Source: Pseudomonas mucoides (GTDB taxonomy: Bacteria > Pseudomonadota > Gammaproteobacteria > Pseudomonadales > Pseudomonadaceae). Taken from it: 64,000 nucleotides of DNA. Shown in pieces: positions 43,045-51,221 of this stretch. Below the pieces are notes generated by a model, which did no database searches, was not told the origin of the DNA, and worked only from the letters and a program-made list of their open reading frames with translations. The stretch is from the NCBI RefSeq assembly GCF_015461845.1, contig NZ_JACOPW010000002.1, positions 1 through 64,000 on the forward strand. Direction: 5' to 3'. The translations under genes and the position numbers were made by a program. Position 1 is the stretch's first letter. Each line of letters opens with the position of its first letter.

Positions 43045-44013
43045 GTGAGTGCGGGCAAAAAGATTTTAGGGTTGATATCGCTAATGCTGATGCTGGCCCT
43101 GTGGGCCAGTTACGTTTATGTGTTCAAGGACAATCGTGACGGGCTGTTGGGCGGCGCCTTCGACAGCACGGCCTGGTGCGGTACGCCACCGGCCAGTGAT
43201 AGTGCTGCGCTGGGCAAGGATCAACTGACCCTGCGGATCACCAACAACCTGCGCGGCGAGTTCATGCTCAGCGGCGCCATCGTGGTTTCCGAACGCACGT
43301 TCAACCGCTACGACCTGGCCCGCAACGAGCTGCGCCTGCGTCTGGAGCCCTTGCAATGGTCGTACGGTATCACGCCGATTTTCCTCGAACAGGTCAAGGT
43401 CCAGCCACTGACGCGTAACCTGTCATCGCTGAACAAGAGCGCCTATGCCGAACTCGAACCGCGCCCCATTGGCGTTCAGGGGCGGGCGGCGGACTTCCCG
43501 TTCGACACTTACCGCTACGGCTACAAACCAGTGTTGTATTACCTCAAGGGTAACGATCGCATCGACCTCAAGTTCAAGCACATCACCACCAGCATGGAGA
43601 TGTCGAACACCTTCACGCCGATCCAGAAGTACAACCGCGCGGAGTACATCAACGAGAAAAACTCGCTGGCGCGTGAGGAAGACTACAAACCTTATGCAAC
43701 CACTGAGTGTGCGTTCAGTGTCGAGCGCAAGGGCTCGTTCAAGATGATCGTCTTGATGTTGCTGCTGGTGATCGGCTTGCCGTTGCTGCATGTGTTTTAT
43801 CGCGACGAGCCGGGTATCGACTTTCTGGCGACGCTGGTCAGCATCGGGGCGATTCGGGTGTTGCTGGTGGGGCCGCTGAATGACTTCCAGTTGTACAAAA
43901 TCGACTTTCTGTTTGCCGGAGTGATTTTACTGGTGGGCACGGTGTCGCTGATCAAGGCGATGCGGGCCAACAGTCGGCGGGAGTTGGCGTTGAAGAGTGG
44001 TTCGTCCTGGTAA
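43045..44013 (+). CDS. Membrane protein with FPFD motif (DUF4436-like?)
   Basis: The 322-residue protein starts on a GTG with AAGGAG eight bases upstream. It has one N-terminal helix (about 7-27), an extracytoplasmic beta-rich domain (about 30-225) and three C-terminal helices (about 233-251, 260-280, 290-308). The domain contains DFPFDTYRYGYKPVLYYL. An FPFD turn before membrane helices occurs in DUF4436 proteins and, more distantly, in Cys-loop receptor domains. The assignment is tentative and function is unknown. It stands alone between the oxidase gene and the octaheme gene. Confidence 0.75.
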   Translation: MSAGKKILGLISLMLMLALWASYVYVFKDNRDGLLGGAFDSTAWCGTPPASDSAALGKDQLTLRITNNLRGEFMLSGAIVVSERTFNRYDLARNELRLRLEPLQWSYGITPIFLEQVKVQPLTRNLSSLNKSAYAELEPRPIGVQGRAADFPFDTYRYGYKPVLYYLKGNDRIDLKFKHITTSMEMSNTFTPIQKYNRAEYINEKNSLAREEDYKPYATTECAFSVERKGSFKMIVLMLLLVIGLPLLHVFYRDEPGIDFLATLVSIGAIRVLLVGPLNDFQLYKIDFLFAGVILLVGTVSLIKAMRANSRRELALKSGSSW

Positions 44014-44025
44014 TCCCACGGTCGA

Positions 44026-44086
44026 TGTAGCAGCTGCCGAGCCTGCGAGGCTGCGTTTGGCGACGCAGCCTCGACAGCTGCTACAG
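44026..44086. repeat. REP-like element, second family
   Basis: TGTAGCAGCTGCCGAGCC and GCCTCGACAGCTGCTACA are inverted around GAGGCTGCGTTTGGCGACGCAGCC. It separates the convergent FPFD-protein and octaheme genes. Confidence 0.8.
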
Positions 44087-44103
44087 GCGGAGCGTATCGA
44101 GGG

Positions 44104-46458
44104 CTACTTCAACGCCGGATCCCCCATGTTCATTTTCTTCCAGCCCTGCAACAGCACCTGCGCTTTCGGTTCCTGCCCGTTGTCCAGGTAATACTGGATC
44201 AACGACAGCCGCGCATTGCGGTTGGCCGGCTGCACTTTCAGCAAGCGCTCCAGCACTTCGCAGGCCTCTTCAACCTTGCCGCGGTCATGCAAGGCCACGG
44301 CCAGCACGTAGCCGTATTGCGCGTTCTGCGGTTCCAGTTGCGCGGCTTTGCGAAGCGCCGACATGGCCTGGTCCGATTTGCCAGCACGCACCAGCGACAA
44401 GCCCTGGGTGTGTTGCAGCAGCGCGGCGTCCGGGTGGTCTTTTAGCCCTTGGGCCAGCAGCGCCTGTGCTTCCTGGCTGCGGCCATTGGCTTCGAGCCAT
44501 TGCACCAGCGTCACCAGTGCCGGGTAGAAATCCGGATCGCGCCTGAGCGCCGTGCGCAGGTACGGTTCGACCTGGTCATTGCGTCCGCTGGCCTGGTAGA
44601 GCATCGCCAGATTGAGGTTGGCTTCGGCGCGTTCCAGCAGGTTTTTCTGTGCTGCTTCGTACTCGGCAATCGCCGCATTCCAGTTCGCCTGGGCAGCGCC
44701 CAAACCATTGCGTGCGGCTCCCAGCAGGTCCCGGGCTGCAGCAATACGCACGGCCATCACCGGGTCTGTCAGCAACGGCGTCAACAGCGGTGCCCGCTCA
44801 GGTGGTGGCAGGAACGCGCTGATGGCGTGCACGGCACTTTCACGCACTTGTGGCGCGGGATTGCTCAGGTCCTTGGTCGCCAGTTTCAACGCCTGTTCAC
44901 TCGGGTACAGCGGCAACTCGGCGAGCAGGGTGGCCCGCTGAATCGCTGGCAGATTGCTGCGTTGCAGTTGTTCATACAGAGCTTGCGCCGCGCCGGGTTG
45001 ACCGTTGCGAATCAGCCACAGGCTTTCGTCATACCGCGGGGCCTGTGCGGTCGGTGTGCTGTTCCACCGTTTGAATTGTTCGGTGACTTTGTCGCCGTCC
45101 TTGCCCTGGTGACAGGTGAGGCAGGCGTCCGGGGTGCCGAGTTTTTTCGCCCGCTCAGGGTTGGGAATACTGAAGCTGTGGTCATGCCGGAAGTCATTGC
45201 CCATGTAGAACTTGCCGGGCATGTGGCAATCCACGCACTGCGAACCCGGCTGACCCATGGTGTGACGGGTGTGCTCGATGGCGTCGTAGTTTTTTGCTTG
45301 CAGGCCTTTGCCGTCGACGCCTTCCACCGGCGTTTTTCCCGTGGTGTTGTGGCATTGCAGGCAAACGCCGTTGCCCGGCGCCTTGAGTTCAGTGCTGTGC
45401 GGGTTGTGGCAGTTGCTGCAGCGCACGCCCTTGTCGAACATTTTGCTTTGGGCAAAAGAGCCGTGTTCAAACACCTCGTCCTTGATCTTGCCGTCCAGCG
45501 CATACAACTCGCGGGTCAGGGGGCTCGGCAGGTAGTCATCCATCAGGCGTTTGCCGGCGGTGTAGCCATCGCTCAGCGGTGCCCGGCGCGAATGGCAGCG
45601 GGCGCAGGTTTCGATCTCGACGGTGGCGTTCTTGTCCTTGAGGTCGACGGCAAAACCGGCATGAATCAAATCACCTTTTTTCGCCGTCCATTCCAGGTGA
45701 TTGGAAGCCGGGCCGTGGCAGGCCTGGCAGCCAACGCCGAGGCTGTTCCATTGGCTGTCGAAGGTGTTTTTCGCGGCATCGAAATTGCGCTTGTAGCCAG
45801 TGGTATGGCACTCGACGCACATGAAGTTGGCGTTCTGGCTCGGCTTGCTCCAGTGCAGCGGGTTCTTGAAATTCACACCCTGACCCGGATAGAGGTGGAA
45901 CCAACGGTTTTTCTCGGTATCCCAGGCCACGCCCAAGGGTTGCAAGCGACCTTCGCCCACTTCGATCAGGTATTGCTGCAACGGCGCGATGCCGAAGGTA
46001 TAGGCCACCTTGAAGTCGGCGTTCTTGCCATCGATACCCGGCGTGTTGACCCAGAAGCCGTCGTCCTTGCGCGAAAAAACGGTGGTTTCGTTTTCCGCTT
46101 TGAAGGTGACGTTATTGAAGTCGCCCAGCATCGTCTCGGCAGAGGCTGCCTGCATCGCCAATTGGTGATGGGAGCCTTTCCAGTCCTTGACCTGTTCGCT
46201 GTGGCAGCCCTGGCATTGCTGCTCATCGACCATCTTCGCCGGGGCCAGCGCGACCGGTTGCGGTTTGGCCGGTGGCGCGACAGGGGCAGTGACGGGAACG
46301 GGTCTCAGCGGTGCCGGTGTGCTGCTAAACAGAAACCAGCCGATGCCGATGACCGCCAACAGTAATGCACCGATGGTCACGGGAAAAAGAGAGCGGTTAA
46401 TCAGGTTCGGTGGTGAATCAGGGTTGGGGCGTGGTGCTTTATTTTTATGTTTCAGCAT
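44104..46458 (-). CDS. Membrane-anchored octaheme cytochrome c with HEAT-like and TPR repeats
   Basis: The 784-residue protein has one N-terminal anchor helix (about 23-45) and a Pro/Ala linker. The periplasmic heme domain (about 78-450) has eight CXXCH sites: CQGCH (82-86), CVECH, CQACH, CARCH, CSNCH, CLQCH, CVDCH and CLTCH. HEAT-like repeats (about 480-560) precede TPRs to the C-terminus. The CxGCHxxxxxDWKGSHHxLAM opening is that of cytochrome c554-like multiheme families. Electron transfer or nitrogen- or sulfur-compound redox is likely, but no reductase partner is adjacent. The ATG at 46458 begins MLKHKNK; upstream residues look non-coding. Confidence 0.9.
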   Translation of the reverse strand: MLKHKNKAPRPNPDSPPNLINRSLFPVTIGALLLAVIGIGWFLFSSTPAPLRPVPVTAPVAPPAKPQPVALAPAKMVDEQQCQGCHSEQVKDWKGSHHQLAMQAASAETMLGDFNNVTFKAENETTVFSRKDDGFWVNTPGIDGKNADFKVAYTFGIAPLQQYLIEVGEGRLQPLGVAWDTEKNRWFHLYPGQGVNFKNPLHWSKPSQNANFMCVECHTTGYKRNFDAAKNTFDSQWNSLGVGCQACHGPASNHLEWTAKKGDLIHAGFAVDLKDKNATVEIETCARCHSRRAPLSDGYTAGKRLMDDYLPSPLTRELYALDGKIKDEVFEHGSFAQSKMFDKGVRCSNCHNPHSTELKAPGNGVCLQCHNTTGKTPVEGVDGKGLQAKNYDAIEHTRHTMGQPGSQCVDCHMPGKFYMGNDFRHDHSFSIPNPERAKKLGTPDACLTCHQGKDGDKVTEQFKRWNSTPTAQAPRYDESLWLIRNGQPGAAQALYEQLQRSNLPAIQRATLLAELPLYPSEQALKLATKDLSNPAPQVRESAVHAISAFLPPPERAPLLTPLLTDPVMAVRIAAARDLLGAARNGLGAAQANWNAAIAEYEAAQKNLLERAEANLNLAMLYQASGRNDQVEPYLRTALRRDPDFYPALVTLVQWLEANGRSQEAQALLAQGLKDHPDAALLQHTQGLSLVRAGKSDQAMSALRKAAQLEPQNAQYGYVLAVALHDRGKVEEACEVLERLLKVQPANRNARLSLIQYYLDNGQEPKAQVLLQGWKKMNMGDPALK

Positions 46459-46672
46459 TGCGACTTCCGTAGTCGAGGTGCGTTTGCCTTGAGGCGCGCG
46501 ATCAAGCTGAGTGCAGCTTTGCCGCATGCCGGGCGTCTGTCAAATGACGGTTGCGAGAGCGTTCGCAGCGTTAGATGAAATGTGTGCTTTTTTTGAGTTT
46601 TTTATCGCGAAATGCCTTGACTCCAGTCGCCTTTGCACTAGGGTGTTCGCCCTTCAAAACAGGAGTTCAAGC

Positions 46673-47344
46673 ATGAAGCTTGCGTTAATGATGAGCACGT
46701 TGTGCATCGCCACCATCGCGGTGACAGGGTGTGCGAGCAAGGTCGTCGAGCCGGAGCAGTATTCCGGCTTCCTCAAGGATTACGGCCAGCTGCAGGAAGC
46801 CAAGTCGCCGTCCGGCGCGACAGTGATGCGTTGGGTCGATCCAGCGCTGGATGTCAGCAAATTCACCAGCGTCTATATCGAACCGACCCAGCTTTACCCG
46901 GCCCCCCAGCCAACGGTGAAAATCCCCCAGGCCACGCTGAGCGGGATCACCGGTTACTACGATCAGGCGCTCAAGCGTGAAATGGCCAAATCGCTGCCAT
47001 TGGCCGCCGGCCCTGGCCCAGGCGTGATCGTGGTGCGTGCCGCCATTACTGCGGTCAGCAGCAAGACCGAAGGCTTGAAGCCTTACGAAGTGATCCCGAT
47101 TGCGTTGGTTGCCGCAGCCGTGAGCACCGCCAGCGGTATTCGTGATCAGGAAACAGACCTGGCCACCGAAGCGGCGTTCATCGACGGCGGCAGCAATAAA
47201 GTCATCGCTCAGGTCGTGCGCAAGGGCACCGGCAAGCCGCTGGAAAACGATGCGCAGGTGATGAAGGCGGATGACGTCAAGGGCGTGATGGATGGCTGGG
47301 CGTCGGATTTGAATCAGTCGTATTTGAAGATCAAATCCAAGTGA
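46673..47344 (+). CDS. DUF3313-family lipoprotein
   Basis: The 223-residue protein has a lipoprotein signal ending IAVTGCASK (lipid site Cys20) and the DUF3313 pattern: GFLKDYGQL, then VDPALDVSKFTSVYIEPTQLYP, then a hydrophobic internal stretch (VIPIALVAAAVSTASG). It sits in the envelope; function unknown. CAGGAG precedes the ATG at 46673. The gene is convergent with the HAD phosphatase gene, with part of a REP between them. Confidence 0.85.
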   Translation: MKLALMMSTLCIATIAVTGCASKVVEPEQYSGFLKDYGQLQEAKSPSGATVMRWVDPALDVSKFTSVYIEPTQLYPAPQPTVKIPQATLSGITGYYDQALKREMAKSLPLAAGPGPGVIVVRAAITAVSSKTEGLKPYEVIPIALVAAAVSTASGIRDQETDLATEAAFIDGGSNKVIAQVVRKGTGKPLENDAQVMKADDVKGVMDGWASDLNQSYLKIKSK

Positions 47345-47349
47345 TGTGC

Positions 47350-47442
47350 CGAGGCTGATGGCCTCTTCGCGAGCAGGCTCACTCCCACACTGGATCTGTG
47401 TAAACCACAAGTCCGATGTGGGAGCGATGGAGTAAACCTTTG
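47350..47442. repeat. Degenerate REP element
   Basis: One unit (CGCGAGCAGGCTCACTCCCACA at about 47367) is clear. Its partner (GTGGGAGCGATGG at about 47419) is shortened. It lies between the convergent lipoprotein and HAD genes. Confidence 0.65.
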
Positions 47443-47465
47443 GTGCCGTCGGCGTTACGCTCCTT

Positions 47466-48488
47466 TTACTTCCCTTGCTCGGCTGTGGCGGCGTCGTAGG
47501 GATAGATCCGGCGCCATTCGGCGGCCATGTCCACGACGGTCCAGTCACGTGTTTTTGCTTCGTCCAGGGCCTTGTCCAGGCGACCGAAGTCGGACTTGCG
47601 GTCGTAGGCCCATTCGCGTTTGGCGTCGGTGTGATGCACCAGCCCCATGAATCGTTTGCCCGGTCCTGCGGCGGTCCATTGCAACATCTGCAAGTCGCCG
47701 TCGGAGTTGCCGAAGGCGAGGATCGGCCGCTTGCCGATGACCGCGTCGATGCTTTCCGGTTTGCCCGGGCCGTCATCGTTGTGGGCCAGTTTCGGCGTGC
47801 GCAGGATCGAGGCCTTGCCGTCCTTGTACTGGAAGGCTGTGACGAATGTGGTGCCGATCACCTGTTCCGGCGGGATGCCGTAGACCTTCTCGGCAAAGGC
47901 GCGCATGAACCCGGTGTCACCGCCGGAGACGATGTAGGTCTTGAAATTCTGCTCGCGCAGGTAGTCGAGCATTTCCAGCATCGGCTGGAACACCATCTCA
48001 GTGTACAGCTTGCCGGTTTTCGGGTGTTTGGCCTGGCTCAGCCAGGTCTTGGCGTAGTCGTCGAAGGCTTCGGTGGTCATCCCGGTGTGGGTCGCCCCGA
48101 AGATTTTCATGATGCCGCCCATGCCGGAGGCGGCCAGCGCCTTGTGATCGTTTTCCAGCACGGCCTGGAACGGCTGGGTGGTTTTCCATTCCGGGTGTTG
48201 CGGCGCGGTGCGCTTGACCTCTTCGAGGGCAAACAGCAACTCGAAGTACATCGGCTGCTCGCTCCACAGGGTACCGTCGTTGTCGAACACGGCGATGCGG
48301 TCTTCGGGTTTGACGAAGTCCTTGCTGCTTTGATCGGTGACCGCCTGGACGAACTCGATGATGTGCTTCTTCGAGGGGCCGTCATTCCACGAAGGCAAGG
48401 GTTCGGCTGCTTGCGCGAGAAACGGCAGGGCCAGCGCGAAGAGCAGGCTCAGCCCAAAGCAATTGCGGATCGAGATCGGGTTCGTCAT
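47466..48488 (-). CDS. Exported HAD-superfamily phosphatase
   Basis: The 340-residue protein has a signal peptide (about 1-27, ending LAQAAEP) and all HAD motifs: nucleophile in AVFDNDGTLW, motif II in TYIVSGGDTGF and motif IV in LAFGNSDGDLQM. A cap domain lies between motifs I and II. It is probably a periplasmic phosphomonoesterase of the phosphoserine-phosphatase-like branch. It is the last gene of a run of exported proteins (DUF1254 twins, SphA-like barrel). Substrate unknown. Confidence 0.9.
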   Translation of the reverse strand: MTNPISIRNCFGLSLLFALALPFLAQAAEPLPSWNDGPSKKHIIEFVQAVTDQSSKDFVKPEDRIAVFDNDGTLWSEQPMYFELLFALEEVKRTAPQHPEWKTTQPFQAVLENDHKALAASGMGGIMKIFGATHTGMTTEAFDDYAKTWLSQAKHPKTGKLYTEMVFQPMLEMLDYLREQNFKTYIVSGGDTGFMRAFAEKVYGIPPEQVIGTTFVTAFQYKDGKASILRTPKLAHNDDGPGKPESIDAVIGKRPILAFGNSDGDLQMLQWTAAGPGKRFMGLVHHTDAKREWAYDRKSDFGRLDKALDEAKTRDWTVVDMAAEWRRIYPYDAATAEQGK

Positions 48489-48602
48489 GGGACATCCTTT
48501 TGGTGTAACGGCCGTAATGCCGAGTCGGGTATCGCCTGCCGTTGTTCGGCCTGACTATGCAGCGTAGACAACGAACCCTTGAGTTGCCGCAATGCCTGGT
48601 TT

Positions 48603-48749
48603 TCAGTAGGCGAACGACCGTAGCAGGCGCGCAGGCGGTCTTGCCGTCGAGAACTGGGCGTGCACAATTTCACGGCACAGGTGATGTCCGTTGGCAGCGC
48701 TTTCGGCGATGCTGGCTTGCAGGGCGTTGAGATCATTGAGTGCAGTCAT
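48603..48749 (-). CDS. Small protein, unknown function (tentative)
   Basis: The 48-residue frame reads MTALNDLNALQASIAESAANGHHLCREIVHAQFSTARPPARLLRSFAY, has AAGGATG before its ATG, and lies on the operon strand between the SphA-like and HAD genes. It has no signal peptide, unlike all its neighbours. The helical first half looks coding; the arginine-rich end is less convincing. Confidence 0.4.
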   Translation of the reverse strand: MTALNDLNALQASIAESAANGHHLCREIVHAQFSTARPPARLLRSFAY

Positions 48750-48827
48750 GGCGCATCCTTGATTCAGAACGTGAACGTTGGAATGACGGGAATGAGCCTG
48801 GAACCGGTAGCCATCCCTGGTCACTCC

Positions 48828-49775
48828 TTAGAAAAACGCTAATGTCAGGTTGACGCTGATGCCGTTGCCTTCCGGCCGGTTTTTGGTATCGAACTCCGGC
48901 ACCCAACGGGCGCTGACGCTGGCCTGCGCATCGTTGAACTTGCCGGCCCAGCCGACCGCCGGGCCAGCACCGACCGAGCGGCCACGGAAGCCGCTGTTGG
49001 CACCACTTCCCGAATCATCGGTCACCTGCTGGATGTAACCCGCCGCGATACCGGCATTCCAGCCGTTGCCGAAGCCGTGGGTCCACAGTGCATCGAGGGT
49101 GAAAATGTTGCCGTTGCGATAGTCGGTGGCGTTATTTTCGGTGTAGAACTCCAGCGCGCTGGACAGGGTGAACTCGCCACCCTTGCCGTCCAGATGGGTG
49201 AAGGCCACGGTGGGCATGAAGGTGTAATTGTTCTGGCCAGCGTTAGCCAGGCGGTCATCGTTGTAGGCACCGGTCGGCACATAGATCGGCAGCGAGAAGG
49301 AGACGTGGTTGACCTCGTCGAGGTGGTAACCCGCCGCAATCGGTGTCAGCAGAATATCGGCGAACTGGGTCCCGGTATCACCGGATCCCAGGGTTCTGCC
49401 ACGGGGACCGGTGACACTGGCGGTGACGTCGGTGTATTGGACCGGCACGCCAATGGCCGAGGCGTAGTTCCAGCGCCCTTTGCCGGTGTCCCAGATATGC
49501 GTGAAGTTGGCCATGGTGTAGGACACTTTCATGTCCAGCCCGGTACTCAGGGCGCCGGCGATCGGTACTTGCGCTTTGCCCTTGAGGTCGCCGTCGTACC
49601 AGATGCTGGTCAGGGACATCACCCAACCGGCTTCCGGCGGCACAATCCCGGCGTTGGAAAATACCTGTTGCCCCGTAATCGGCCGCCCGACACCGCCCTC
49701 GGCCGCCAGCGTCAACGGGCTTGCGCCGATGATGCACAGCGCCAGTAAAGGACGCACTACAAAAGGCCTGACCAT
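48828..49775 (-). CDS. SphA/phenol-MetA-like outer-membrane beta-barrel protein
   Basis: The 315-residue protein has a signal peptide (ending PLTLAAEGG), alternating amphipathic strands throughout and a C-terminal aromatic residue (SVNLTLAFF), all marks of an outer-membrane barrel. The sequence fits the family once called phenol-degradation MetA pathway / SphA (for example PEAGWVMSLTSIWYDGD near the start). Such barrels pass hydrophobic or aromatic substrates. It is 12 bp from the preceding DUF1254 gene and has GGAG before the ATG. Confidence 0.83.
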   Translation of the reverse strand: MVRPFVVRPLLALCIIGASPLTLAAEGGVGRPITGQQVFSNAGIVPPEAGWVMSLTSIWYDGDLKGKAQVPIAGALSTGLDMKVSYTMANFTHIWDTGKGRWNYASAIGVPVQYTDVTASVTGPRGRTLGSGDTGTQFADILLTPIAAGYHLDEVNHVSFSLPIYVPTGAYNDDRLANAGQNNYTFMPTVAFTHLDGKGGEFTLSSALEFYTENNATDYRNGNIFTLDALWTHGFGNGWNAGIAAGYIQQVTDDSGSGANSGFRGRSVGAGPAVGWAGKFNDAQASVSARWVPEFDTKNRPEGNGISVNLTLAFF

Positions 49776-49787
49776 GACTGACTCCGC

Positions 49788-51194
49788 TTATTGTTTTTGT
49801 TGTGAATCGACCGGCGTCAGCAGCGGCATCTGCCATTGGCCGCTGGTGACTTCCGGTTTTGGCAGGTACAAGCGCAAGATCCCGTAGAACGGGCCTTTCG
49901 GGGCGGGCAGCCAGTTGTTTTGCAATTCTTTGGCCGGGGCCTTGTTCTGCACGTACAGGGTCAGGCCGCCGTCGGCGTCGAGCTTGAGATCGGGCAGCAT
50001 CCGCGAGTTGATCAGGTAGCGATTCAACGGGTTGGCCACCAGCAGTTTGTTCTTGCCGTCGTACATCGTCAGCGACCAGAAGGCATCGGCCGGGGGCAGG
50101 GCGCCCTTGTCGAAATGCAGGGTGTAATCGTGCTTCGAGGCATCGACCGGCTGGCCGTCCTTGTCGACGAAGTAGCCGATGTAATCCGCTTCTTCGGCTG
50201 AGTTGCCGAAAATCCCCATGTTGGCGCCGGCGTAGCGGTACAGGTAGTTGCCGTTAAGGTGATCACGGGTGCCGAAGACGTCGCCGCTGGTGATCTGGTG
50301 CGTGTCGACCTTGTCCTTCTTGAACTGGGCGAACTCGGCCTTGGCGTCGCTGATGCCGTCTTCCAGTGCCTGGCGCTGTTCAGCGCTGAGGTCATGCAGA
50401 TTGAACGGCTTGCCGGCTTCGATGCCGATCTTGGCAAAGCGCGCGAGCAGCTCCTTTTCCGCGTCCTGCGCCGGGGCGAACGACAACATGAAATTCAGGT
50501 AACGGAACAGGTCCGGGGTGTCGCTCATGGTCGGCAGCGGTTTTGGCCAGTCAATCTTTGGCGCTGCCGGCGGTGCCTTCTGTTTGACGTAGTGGCTCAG
50601 GGATTCAACCTTGTAGCCTTTCTGGATCTGCTTGACCTTGGCCAGGTCCTTGTCATCGAACAACTGCGTGCGATACAGCGCGTAGGCAATGTTGCTTTCG
50701 CTGCGCACCAACCGGTCCATTTCCACCGGTTGCTGACCTTGCCAGTTCGGCCCGGCGATCATGAAGTGGCCGCCGTTGTTGCCCGTGCTGCGGGTGCCCA
50801 GGTACGCAAAGTTCTGCGTATACGCGTCAATCAATTGCACCGAGTAATAACGGTGTTCTTCGATAGCCGGCAGGGTCAGCACGACGGGTTCTGCGCGCAG
50901 GTCCATCCACACGAAGGAGTAGGGCGTGTCGGCGTTTGGCGTGACGAAGGCGGTGTCTTTGGCGGTGAATGCCTTGGCGGTGTTGCCGATCTGGTTCAGC
51001 GGCGCCTTGAAGTTCGGGCTTTTCTTGTCGATGGCCTGGGTGTAGAGGGTCTTGTACATCTCCACTACCGGGAAGCCGTACAGATAGGCTTCCTTGGCGA
51101 TGCCCCGGGCTTCTTCAGGCGTGGCGCTGAAGTCGGCCCAAACACTGGTGCTCAGGGAGAGTGCGAGTGCGGTGAGCAAAAAACGGTTATTCAT
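49788..51194 (-). CDS. Exported DUF1254/DUF1214 protein, copy 2
   Basis: The 468-residue protein has a signal peptide (MNNRFLLTALALSLSTSVWA), a DUF1254 domain (about 35-170; EAYLYGFPVVEMYKTLYTQ and NADTPYSFVWMDLRAEPVVLTLP) and a C-terminal DUF1214 domain (about 340-460; FWSLTMYDGKNKLLVANPLNRYLI). Proteins of this build are exported and common in soil bacteria, without known activity. It follows a distant paralogue by 27 bp and precedes the SphA-like barrel by 12 bp, suggesting a shared periplasmic task. Confidence 0.9.
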   Translation of the reverse strand: MNNRFLLTALALSLSTSVWADFSATPEEARGIAKEAYLYGFPVVEMYKTLYTQAIDKKSPNFKAPLNQIGNTAKAFTAKDTAFVTPNADTPYSFVWMDLRAEPVVLTLPAIEEHRYYSVQLIDAYTQNFAYLGTRSTGNNGGHFMIAGPNWQGQQPVEMDRLVRSESNIAYALYRTQLFDDKDLAKVKQIQKGYKVESLSHYVKQKAPPAAPKIDWPKPLPTMSDTPDLFRYLNFMLSFAPAQDAEKELLARFAKIGIEAGKPFNLHDLSAEQRQALEDGISDAKAEFAQFKKDKVDTHQITSGDVFGTRDHLNGNYLYRYAGANMGIFGNSAEEADYIGYFVDKDGQPVDASKHDYTLHFDKGALPPADAFWSLTMYDGKNKLLVANPLNRYLINSRMLPDLKLDADGGLTLYVQNKAPAKELQNNWLPAPKGPFYGILRLYLPKPEVTSGQWQMPLLTPVDSQQKQ

Positions 51195-51221
51195 AAAGCG
51201 TCCTTATTGACCTTTTGGGCG

